NCBI GenBank assembly: GCA_902778325.1
Contig: CACYWZ010000020.1
Coordinates: 1 to 37,125 of the forward strand
Length of the DNA: 37,125 nt
Direction of reading: 5' to 3'
Source of the DNA: an uncultured Spirochaetaceae bacterium
Lineage (GTDB): Bacteria > Spirochaetota > Spirochaetia > Treponematales > Treponemataceae
Of this stretch, positions 7,378-14,829 are shown piece after piece. Numbering within the stretch: position 1 is the first letter of the stretch; each line of letters starts with the position of its first letter. A program made the translations under genes and the position numbers. Below the pieces are notes generated by a model. The model was given only the letters and a program-made list of their open reading frames with translations. It did no database searches and was not told where the DNA came from.

Positions 7378-9528
7378 CTATTCCATTATGTCCGCAAAGG
7401 CAGATGATATTGATTTTCCATAATACAAATATGAGTAAATTGCCGCCGCACCTACAACTTTCCGTCCATACTCGCGCGTTTCAGAGAACGGCAAGGCTTC
7501 AAGAAAAAGGTCATTCGGCAAATCTTCACCATATTCCAATCGGGCTGATTTTAGCCATGAACGGACATGGCTGATTCCACCGTTGTATGCGAAAAGCGCA
7601 AGGATTTTTGAATCATCAAGGCGCTTGGTAAGTTCAGCGATGTAATATGTTCCAAGCGTAATATTAGTTGCGGCGTCATTTAGGTCAAATGACTGCATTT
7701 TCAGTTTTCGCGCTACATCAGATGCAGTGGATTCCATCAACTGCGACAAGCCTGCGGCTCCAACAGCACTTGAAATCGTGGGGTCAAAATAGCTTTCGCT
7801 TCGTACAAGTCCCAAGAAAAGTGGCTCACCAACACCATATTTTGCACAAGACTCTGCTATCATCGGCTGAAAATTGCGCGGAAAAAGTTGTTCTGCCGCT
7901 TTTCTGTCTGGAGTTGTCCAATCACGAGCGGCTGCATAAGAAATCATTCTCAGCGCCTTTGAATATCGGTTGTCGCTATCAGAACCGATTTCTTGATATG
8001 CTTGGGCAAGTTTTGTCGCAACCTCAAGGCTAATTCCGTCTCGAAGATTCAGCCATTCATTATACATTTCATCAGCAAGGTCAAACTTTATATACCCCAA
8101 AAGCAATGTTTCGGCATCAATGTCACGTTGGAATGCACGGGTGTTTTTGTGTCTGTAAAAGACATCTGAAAAAAGCACATTATCATCGTCAAGTTGTCTG
8201 GCAGCAGCAACTGAGTAATATGGGCGCATTCCTGAATATAGCGCTCTTCTGTATGCTTTGTCAGAAACTTCAAGGACGTCCCACGGCACTTTCGACGCCT
8301 GAGAGTCTATAATCGTCCAGACATCGCGGATGTCTGAAAGCGAAAGACGCTTTGTGTCTATTAGACGCGCACTTATATATGCAAACTGCGATGCTGACTC
8401 GTCAGACATATATTCGCTCATTTTCTCGTAAGCACGATAAATGCCCTTCCAGTTTTTGCCCGTGACAAGTCTGATTGCCAATGTATCAAAAAATTCCTCG
8501 AACTCTTCTGCATCATGCCATTTTTCGCAATACTTTTCGGCTTCGATAAGAGCATTCTGAGACGAAGTTGCAAGTATTGCGCGCAAATAATACCAAAGCG
8601 CATCGTCAAATGTTTTTTCAGAAAAAGAGAAGTCCATTGCTTTTTTGTACTCTTCGGCAGCGGCTGTGTTTCCTTTTCCTGTACGCTCAAAAATGCGCCC
8701 TGTGTAAAGATGCAAATAATATGAACTTTGCGACTCGTCTTTTATGTATTTTTGTAGAATAGGGATTGTTTGATAACTATTTTTTCGCCCATAAAGGCAC
8801 GCTTTTCCAATGTCCGAAATCATTTCATCAGAGAGTCCATCAGGAAAAAACTCGGCTTTCACTTCATCTTTTTCAAGACACAACAGCGCTCCACCATAAC
8901 TAAGGCGATATATTTCGTTCCTAAACTCCATAATCGCTATATTTTCATCAAAAATAGAGCCATCTTCATTATCTTTTGATTTTGTTGAATACAATTTTGA
9001 TAATGCTTTGTATTCTTGAAAAAATTTCTGGTGCTCAGAAGTATATTTTCGAGTTGAAAACCATTCACGAACTTTCTCATGAACTATTTTATCACCTGTT
9101 TTTATAAGCGACGTCAAACATAAATACGAAAGCTCATTTGGACTTGTTTTGTAAGAAAGATTTTTTGCAATTTCGGCAACTTTATCGAAATCGTTGTTTT
9201 TACTCCAGATTTTTACTGCACAAAGTTTTGCTCTATCATCATCATATTTTTCAATAAGCGCATTACATGCCTCATCACGTTTTTCAGCAGGAGCAGTTTC
9301 TGCAAGTTTTTCAAAGCAACGTCTGGAAAGCAAAGATGTTGCACAAAGGGCAGAACCTTTTTCAAAAAGTTCCTCTGCTTCTTTTTCATTTCCGTCTTTT
9401 TGGGCTTTTATTGCGTGAAAGAAATAAGAATCATCCTGTTCTTCTTCCTCTGCAACAACGCGGTTGCAAGAGGAAAACACGCAGGAAATCAATATCAATA
9501 AAATGAATATTCGGCTTGTGGAAAACAC
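7378..9528 (-). CDS. Soluble lytic transglycosylase (SLT) lipoprotein
   Basis: This is a periplasmic enzyme that cleaves peptidoglycan to 1,6-anhydromuropeptides. A hydrophobic signal ends in the lipobox VFSSC. A long helical TPR-like region of about 500 residues follows, and then a C-terminal SLT domain with the catalytic Glu in LVRSESYFDP, GAAGLSQLM, the NITLGTYYI segment and AYNGG. This layout resembles Slt70. I choose GTG at 9528, about 10 nt after the LysM gene stop with AAGGCG upstream. A TTG at 9573 would overlap the LysM gene by 35 nt and put a hydrophilic stretch before the signal peptide. Confidence 0.92.
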   Translation of the reverse strand: MFSTSRIFILLILISCVFSSCNRVVAEEEEQDDSYFFHAIKAQKDGNEKEAEELFEKGSALCATSLLSRRCFEKLAETAPAEKRDEACNALIEKYDDDRAKLCAVKIWSKNNDFDKVAEIAKNLSYKTSPNELSYLCLTSLIKTGDKIVHEKVREWFSTRKYTSEHQKFFQEYKALSKLYSTKSKDNEDGSIFDENIAIMEFRNEIYRLSYGGALLCLEKDEVKAEFFPDGLSDEMISDIGKACLYGRKNSYQTIPILQKYIKDESQSSYYLHLYTGRIFERTGKGNTAAAEEYKKAMDFSFSEKTFDDALWYYLRAILATSSQNALIEAEKYCEKWHDAEEFEEFFDTLAIRLVTGKNWKGIYRAYEKMSEYMSDESASQFAYISARLIDTKRLSLSDIRDVWTIIDSQASKVPWDVLEVSDKAYRRALYSGMRPYYSVAAARQLDDDNVLFSDVFYRHKNTRAFQRDIDAETLLLGYIKFDLADEMYNEWLNLRDGISLEVATKLAQAYQEIGSDSDNRYSKALRMISYAAARDWTTPDRKAAEQLFPRNFQPMIAESCAKYGVGEPLFLGLVRSESYFDPTISSAVGAAGLSQLMESTASDVARKLKMQSFDLNDAATNITLGTYYIAELTKRLDDSKILALFAYNGGISHVRSWLKSARLEYGEDLPNDLFLEALPFSETREYGRKVVGAAAIYSYLYYGKSISSAFADIME

Positions 9529-9538
9529 ACTGAACGCC

Positions 9539-11680
9539 TTATTTTGGGATTGTAATATAAGTACCTGAAACAATAAAATCAGGGTCAGTTATATTATTAT
9601 ATTTTGCAATACGAGGATAAAGCCACGGATTTCGGTAGTAAGTATCAGCAATGTCCCAAAGTGTATCGCCCCATCGTATTTGATAGCGAATGCCTTCGAC
9701 TTCTTTCTTTTCGCCGTCCTCACCAACATCTTCTGTAACTTCTGTCAAAGCAGACTGCTTTTCAGGAACAACTTCAGCAATCGGAGAAACAACAATAACA
9801 TTTTCTTGTGCCTTTGGTGCTACAGGAACAGTTTTTTCTCCAGCAGTTGTATTTTCAGTAACAGGCTCTGTTGTGGCACTTTGTTCTTGATGGAACAGAT
9901 TTTGAATATTCAAGCGAGACGGAAGCACAAACAGCGCAAGAGCTGTTGCCGCAAGACAAATTATTGCACAAATCACACATATAACTGCCGCCGCAGAACC
10001 ACCACGCTTTTTCTCACCATCATCATAAGTCATTGACGGCGAAGAATATGAAGAACTGCTGTAATTAGAACCAGCTGTTTCTGTTGGGAGAGCAAAAGCT
10101 GGGTCATTAAAATCATCATCAAAGCTAAAGCTTTCACTCTTTACTTTTGGGTCATCAAAATCAGGAACTTCAAAACCAGTGTTAAACGCAGGGTCATTAT
10201 CAAGGTCTGATAAATCAAGACCACTATCACTAACAACTGTGCCACTGTCGCCACCACTGACATCAGACATATCAACTGCACCAGAATCTGAATCCCCAAA
10301 ATCGTCAGGTAAATCAAAAGAAGTGTCTGATGAGCCCATATCTATAGAAGGCTCTGTATTATCATCACTTGTGAAATCAGAATTGAAGCCATTGTCAATA
10401 TCGCTTGTGTCAAAATCAGATTTTACTTCATCATCAGAATCTGTTTTGAAATCATCTTCTTGCTTTTCAGTAAAATCAAAGTCTTCATTCGAATTGTCTG
10501 TTTTCTCAGCGCTTTCTTCTGCAGGAGGCTCATCATCTATATCAGGCAATCCAAAATCATCAGAACTTTCAGTTTCTGCGTTCTCTGATTCAGTTTCAGT
10601 GTTTTCACTTTCGTCTGCTTGTGGCTGCTGAGGAATCTCAAAATCATCATCTTCATCAACAGGAATTGAAGTTGTTATATCAAGAGAAATATCATCCAAA
10701 TCATCAGAATCAGCCTTTGGTTCTGCTTCTTGGATTGCTGTATCAGCTTCTGTTGCGTCGCGTACAGGTGCGTTTTCAACAATCGGCTCATCAGTGTTTT
10801 CCATTCCAAACTCAGAAAGGTCAACGTCCTCAATCTCAGGCATCTCAAAGTCATTCGTTGAAGTATCGCCCAAGTCTTCTGTGGCGTCTGCCTCTGGAGC
10901 GCCATCGCTTTCTGTCTCTGAAGCGACGTCCTCAATCTCAGGCATCTCAAAGTCATTCGTTGAAGTATCGCCCAAGTCTTCTGTGGCGTCTGTCTCTGGA
11001 GCGCTCTCGCTTTCTGTCTCAGAAGCGACGTCCTCAATCTCTGGCATCTCAAAGTCATTCGTTGAAGCATCGCCCAAATCTTCTGTGGTGTCTGCCTCTG
11101 GAGCGCTTGGCTCTGTAATATCGCTATCTTCTGTTACTTCATCAATAGAGGACAAATCAAGGTCGTCAAGACTTGGAAGAGAAGCATCGTCAACATCAGA
11201 AACAATTCCGTCGTTTCCCTCAAGAGAGAGTTCATCGTTGCTAGTTGGCGACAATTCAACATCACCTTTAACTTCATCAAAATCGTTTACATCAATGTCG
11301 GTAATGTCATCAGCCTGCGCAATTTCGGAAGAATCACCTCGCTCTTCTGCGCTTCGTTTTATGAAAGGAACTTCTTTTGCAACACTTATATTTGTTTCTG
11401 GGTCGTTAACGCTTGCACTCAAATTGTTATCGTCATCAAGAGTGAGAGACAAATTAAAATCAGGCTCTCCATTCGGGTGCGGATTAAGATTCTCAATCTG
11501 GAGAGTATCAAGATATTCCGCGTCCTCCATCGAACCTGATTCTGACTGGTACAAATCCACTTTTACCGTGGTCTGGTTGTCTTTTACAGTGGTGAGTTGG
11601 AGCGTTTTGCTGTCACTTTTGCCGTCTTCCATGACGGGATAAAAAGAACCGTCAGCTAATTTTATACCAATCGATTTCAT
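9539..11680 (-). CDS. LysM membrane protein with Hsp70-like N-terminal domain and acidic repeats
   Basis: The product has 713 residues. Residues 28-95 resemble the beta-sandwich substrate-binding domain of Hsp70 (VDLYQSESGSMEDAEYLDTL, LTLDDDNNLSASVND). Residues 110-560 are very acidic and low in complexity. Within them, near residues 195-297, lie three copies of a 34-residue repeat (core EDLGDTSTNDFEMPEIEDV). A single membrane segment lies near 562-586. The C-terminus (about 665-713) is a LysM domain (YQIRWGDTLWDIADTYYRNP) that binds peptidoglycan. The likely topology is acidic part in the cytoplasm and LysM in the periplasm. AGAGG precedes the ATG. It is the first gene of the five-gene cluster. 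Confidence 0.88.
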   Translation of the reverse strand: MKSIGIKLADGSFYPVMEDGKSDSKTLQLTTVKDNQTTVKVDLYQSESGSMEDAEYLDTLQIENLNPHPNGEPDFNLSLTLDDDNNLSASVNDPETNISVAKEVPFIKRSAEERGDSSEIAQADDITDIDVNDFDEVKGDVELSPTSNDELSLEGNDGIVSDVDDASLPSLDDLDLSSIDEVTEDSDITEPSAPEADTTEDLGDASTNDFEMPEIEDVASETESESAPETDATEDLGDTSTNDFEMPEIEDVASETESDGAPEADATEDLGDTSTNDFEMPEIEDVDLSEFGMENTDEPIVENAPVRDATEADTAIQEAEPKADSDDLDDISLDITTSIPVDEDDDFEIPQQPQADESENTETESENAETESSDDFGLPDIDDEPPAEESAEKTDNSNEDFDFTEKQEDDFKTDSDDEVKSDFDTSDIDNGFNSDFTSDDNTEPSIDMGSSDTSFDLPDDFGDSDSGAVDMSDVSGGDSGTVVSDSGLDLSDLDNDPAFNTGFEVPDFDDPKVKSESFSFDDDFNDPAFALPTETAGSNYSSSSYSSPSMTYDDGEKKRGGSAAAVICVICAIICLAATALALFVLPSRLNIQNLFHQEQSATTEPVTENTTAGEKTVPVAPKAQENVIVVSPIAEVVPEKQSALTEVTEDVGEDGEKKEVEGIRYQIRWGDTLWDIADTYYRNPWLYPRIAKYNNITDPDFIVSGTYITIPK
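10820..11110 (-). repeat. 102-bp coding tandem repeat inside the LysM protein
   Basis: Three near-identical copies spaced 102 bp apart encode 34 residues each. The copies differ mostly by single substitutions, which suggests recent duplication. Copy number may vary between strains. Confidence 0.85.
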
Positions 11681-11742
11681 TTTTTGACCTCTGTTTTGCC
11701 GTTGTTCAGTTTTAAATATCGGAAACTGACCGCCTTACTTCA

Positions 11743-11772
11743 ATTTTAACACAAAAAAACTTGTTCTAACAA
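11743..11772 (-). promoter_or_regulatory. Candidate promoter of the LysM-SLT-mglB2-ktrBA cluster
   Basis: On the minus strand TTGTTA (11767-11772) and TAAAAT (11743-11748) are separated by 18 bp, about 60 nt before the LysM ATG. Both are near the sigma-70 consensus. No other good promoter is visible between the cluster genes, whose gaps are 8-30 nt. Confidence 0.5.
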
Positions 11773-11792
11773 CTCTTTTAAATTGGATTTTA

Positions 11793-13547
11793 TCAAATAC
11801 CTGTAGACTGCAACACTTTTGACGCTGCTTCCAAAAGAGATTCTGCGCTAGAGGACGCCTTTTCAATGTTTTTCGAAATCTCTTCGTTCTCGCCTCTCAT
11901 CAAAGAAAACGACTCGCTCGTCTGCCTGACGTCTTCCATCAGCTCACGAAGATTTGAGTCTACCGTTTGTCCCATGACGTTTTGCTCTTCAATCGCGTGA
12001 GACATTTCCTCAAAGTTTTTCATGACGCGCTTTGAGTTTTCAACGATTTTTGCAAAGCTGTTCCTTACAGCAACGCTGCTTTCTGACATCTCTTTCATCA
12101 TCAAAAGCATTTCCTCTATCGAGTCTGCAACACCTTGCTCTTGAGAGCGGCTCTTTTCTGCAAGCTCGCGAATCTCTTTTGCCACAACTGCAAAACTCTT
12201 GCCGTTCTCACCGGCGTGGCTTGCCTCAATGCCCGCATTTATCGCCAGAAGGTTTGTTTTTCCAGTAATCCCCGAAATAAGAGTGTTCGTCTGAACAAGA
12301 CGCCCCGTGCATTTTTCAAAGCCCTTGATTTTGCTCTCAAGAACGCTCAGCATTTTCTCGCCCTCAGCAGAACTCTCCTCAAGCTCTTTCGTGCTCTTGA
12401 TTGAGTCGCGCCTTATGCCGTCGACAGAAGAAATCATAGAAGAAAGTCCGCTTATATGCTCCTGCGACTGGCTTATCGTAGCGTTCTGCCTCTGCATAAG
12501 AGAGCCAAGGCGGTCGATTGAGCCGACATTCTCGACAACAGTCTTTTGCACATCTTTCATGAAAAACGCCTGCTCTGTTGCGCTTTCTTTCGTGTCCGAA
12601 ATAACCTTTTTCATCGAGCGGAGAATGCCAAAAATGAAAATATCAAAGACGATGATAATGAGAAGCACCGTGATGATGAGCATTATCGCAGAAGTGACAA
12701 GAGATGACGAAAAGACATCAGAGAGCGTAAAAGGCGTGAAAAGAACAAGATTCCAGCCGACACTGCTTATCTTCGATGTGACATAAATGCCCTTCCGAGT
12801 GATAATAGCGCGCTCTGCGCCTTTGCCCGTGATAGTGTGGGACGAAAGCTCAGGAAGAAGTGATGAGACACTCTTCTTTGCCTCAAGAATCTCCTTGTCA
12901 GTCGTTCCCGTGACTTCAAGAGCGTCATTAAAAAAGAACATCACAACATCTTTATCAAGACCTGAGAACACCTTGTCAAAAAAGCCGTCGAGCGGGATTC
13001 CTGTTCCTGTGATGCCGATGGACTTTCCCTCAGAATCGCGGACGAGAGCGTTAATCCAAAGATTCGTCACCTTCAAGTCAGGATTGTAATTGATATTGAA
13101 GTTGTAATCGTCCTCGCTGTCCATCGTCATGTTGTACCAATACTGATTCGGGTCGGAAGGGTCTAGCGTGTAAGCATATTTGCAGTCAGAGAAAAAGCGC
13201 AAGTCACGAGAGGAAATCCAAAAAGAGCTGTCTGCCAAAAACGAGTGCTGGTACTCTCTCACCTCGGCGAGTGCGACAGCGCTTGAAGAGGCGTCAGAAG
13301 GATTTTGCATATAGCGGCAGAATGCAGGGGATTTTGCCAACTGCAAGACGAGAGCAATCTGGCTGTTCAAATCACTTTCAAACTCAAGCGTTTTCTTTTC
13401 TGCGAGCTGCTTAAGTTTTTCGCTAGTGTCAGTGTCAAAGACACGCCTTGAGCCTGTGATGACCATAAAAAGCGCGATAAAAACAACCGCCACAAAAAAC
13501 ACAAGAGAGAACAGCAATGTCTTTTCTTTTAGCGTTCTGTTGACCAT
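11793..13547 (-). CDS. Methyl-accepting chemotaxis protein
   Basis: This is a transmembrane chemoreceptor of 584 residues. TM1 lies near residues 10-31 and TM2 near 283-309, with a periplasmic domain of about 250 residues between them (dCache-like; NPDLKVTNLWINALVRD, then a second lobe). The cytoplasmic part is a long coiled coil whose hairpin tip, near residues 425-465, reads TNLLAINAGIEASHAGENGK. This is the MCP signature with Gly and Ser-His in place of the common Ala and Ala-Arg. There is no C-terminal CheR-docking pentapeptide. AAGGAAGG precedes the ATG. A strong promoter lies upstream. The ligand cannot be read. Confidence 0.95.
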   Translation of the reverse strand: MVNRTLKEKTLLFSLVFFVAVVFIALFMVITGSRRVFDTDTSEKLKQLAEKKTLEFESDLNSQIALVLQLAKSPAFCRYMQNPSDASSSAVALAEVREYQHSFLADSSFWISSRDLRFFSDCKYAYTLDPSDPNQYWYNMTMDSEDDYNFNINYNPDLKVTNLWINALVRDSEGKSIGITGTGIPLDGFFDKVFSGLDKDVVMFFFNDALEVTGTTDKEILEAKKSVSSLLPELSSHTITGKGAERAIITRKGIYVTSKISSVGWNLVLFTPFTLSDVFSSSLVTSAIMLIITVLLIIIVFDIFIFGILRSMKKVISDTKESATEQAFFMKDVQKTVVENVGSIDRLGSLMQRQNATISQSQEHISGLSSMISSVDGIRRDSIKSTKELEESSAEGEKMLSVLESKIKGFEKCTGRLVQTNTLISGITGKTNLLAINAGIEASHAGENGKSFAVVAKEIRELAEKSRSQEQGVADSIEEMLLMMKEMSESSVAVRNSFAKIVENSKRVMKNFEEMSHAIEEQNVMGQTVDSNLRELMEDVRQTSESFSLMRGENEEISKNIEKASSSAESLLEAASKVLQSTGI

Positions 13548-13567
13548 AAAACCTTCCTTGTTCCTAA

Positions 13568-13595
13568 ATTATATAACGGCGGGACGCTTTGTCAA
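13568..13595 (-). promoter_or_regulatory. Sigma-70 promoter of the chemoreceptor gene
   Basis: On the minus strand TTGACA (13590-13595) and TATAAT (13568-13573) are perfect consensus hexamers with a 16-bp spacer. The start codon lies 20 nt past the -10 box. Confidence 0.8.
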
Positions 13596-13614
13596 AACAT
13601 TTTTGCACATTTTC

Positions 13615-13623
13615 TGCTATAAT
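13615..13623 (+). promoter_or_regulatory. Extended -10 promoter of the PHP gene (leaderless start)
   Basis: TGC-TATAAT is a perfect extended -10 element. Only 6 nt separate it from the ATG at 13630, so transcription would begin at or next to the start codon. No Shine-Dalgarno is present. Confidence 0.6.
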
Positions 13624-13629
13624 TGGCTC

Positions 13630-14331
13630 ATGCTTTACAAATACGAAACACATCTACACACAACACAAGCGAGCGCATGCGCAGTTTCGGAGGCAAAAGA
13701 CTACATCAGCGCATACAAAAAAGCAGGATACAAAGGACTTTTTGTGACAGACCACTTTTTCGGCGGAAACACATCTGTTCCAAAAACGGGAAGCTGGCAA
13801 GAGCGAATTGAGCGCTATTGCTCTGGCTTTGAGCAGGCCCTCGCCGAAGCCCAAGCGCAAAACAAGGCTGACGGAGGGGACTTTCAAGTCTTTTTCGGAA
13901 TCGAGCAGACTTTCGACGGAGACGACTATCTTCTTTTCGGGCTGGACAAAAACTGGCTTTTATCTCACCCCGAAGTCGAGACAATGCGGCACGAAGAGCT
14001 TTTTGAGGCAGTCAACAGCGTCGGCGCTCTCATGATTCAGGCGCACCCGTTCCGCCTTCGCCCTTACATCACCGCCATTCACCTTCACCCCCGCGACGTT
14101 CACGGTGTTGAAATCTACAACGGCGGAAACAAGGAAAGCGAGAACGAGTTGGCAGCCCTCTACGCCGAGCAATACGGTTTTCCTGTGACGAGCGGTTCTG
14201 ACATTCACAATATCGATTTTCTTGAGAACGGCAATATGAGAGCGGGCGGCATGGCGTTCGAGACGCCTCTTGAGAGCGTCGCCGATTTTATTGCGAGGGT
14301 GAAAAACAAAGAAGGGATTATCCTGAAATAG
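13630..14331 (+). CDS. PHP-domain metal-dependent phosphoesterase
   Basis: The product has 233 residues. It starts LYKYETHLHTTQASACA with the first PHP metal motif HLH. VTDHF (Asp-His), a central FFGIEQTF (Glu), MIQAHPFR (His) and a C-terminal SGSDIHN (DxH) follow. These are the ordered metal ligands of the PHP superfamily, which hydrolyses phosphoesters using two or three metal ions. Closest in style to stand-alone histidinol-phosphatase-like or RNA/nucleotide phosphoesterases, but the substrate cannot be assigned. The longer frame upstream runs through the promoter and is not used. It is divergent from the chemoreceptor gene and convergent with the LRR gene across array C. Confidence 0.9.
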   Translation: MLYKYETHLHTTQASACAVSEAKDYISAYKKAGYKGLFVTDHFFGGNTSVPKTGSWQERIERYCSGFEQALAEAQAQNKADGGDFQVFFGIEQTFDGDDYLLFGLDKNWLLSHPEVETMRHEELFEAVNSVGALMIQAHPFRLRPYITAIHLHPRDVHGVEIYNGGNKESENELAALYAEQYGFPVTSGSDIHNIDFLENGNMRAGGMAFETPLESVADFIARVKNKEGIILK

Positions 14332-14363
14332 TTTGCCTTCGCCCGCGACCACGTGTTTTTGCG

Positions 14364-14820
14364 CATTCCGAAACCGGAATTGACCAAAACATCTTGAAAT
14401 GAGCAATTCCGAAACTGGAATTGAGCAAAACACGTCTGCGTTGAGCAATTCCAAAACTGGAATTGGAAAAAACACGCCTGCAAAGGCAATTCCAAAACTG
14501 GAAAATGACATTTCACGGTGTTTTGTCATTTTCCGAAATCTAAATTGCTCAAAACACGTTGCAATGACCAATTCCAAAACTGGAATTACCCAAAACATCG
14601 TGCGTCGGGCAATTATGAAATCATAATTCATCAAAACATCGTGCGTCGGACAATTATGAAATCATAATTCATCAAAACATCTTGCGTCGGGCAATTATGA
14701 AATCATAATTCGCAAAAACATGCTTGCATCGGACAATTATGAAATCATAATTCGCAAAAACATCTTGCGTCAGCCAATTATGAAATCATAATTCAGTCAA
14801 AACACATTTTGCAGAATCAC
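14364..14820. repeat. Intergenic palindrome array C, 41-bp period, 11 units
   Basis: Units start near 14364, 14404, 14446, 14487, 14527, 14569, 14610, 14651, 14692, 14734 and 14775 (spacing 40-42). Each has a palindrome of about 18-20 bp and then a spacer containing CAAAACA. The left units use arms of the type AATTCC/GGAATT. The right five use the perfect palindrome AATTATGAAATCATAATT. The spacer is shared (CAAAACATCGTGCGTCGG or close). Units 4-5 also form a larger inverted repeat (GGAAAATGACA / TGTCATTTTCC). The array fills the 498-bp gap between the two convergent genes; no gene is seen in it. Confidence 0.92.
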
Positions 14821-14829
14821 ATTTGCTGC

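Noticed and set aside
10179-11642. Serine-rich and leucine-rich plus-strand frames opposite the LysM gene
   Set aside because: They are mirror images of the acidic repeats in another frame; the minus-strand frame has clear domains and a ribosome site.
13426-13629. Extended N-terminus of the PHP protein
   Set aside because: It overlaps the chemoreceptor gene start and both promoters; the PHP domain begins right after the ATG at 13630.
14364-14820. Integron attC array
   Set aside because: Units of 41 bp carry no cassette genes, there is no integrase in view, and attC-type core sites are not present.
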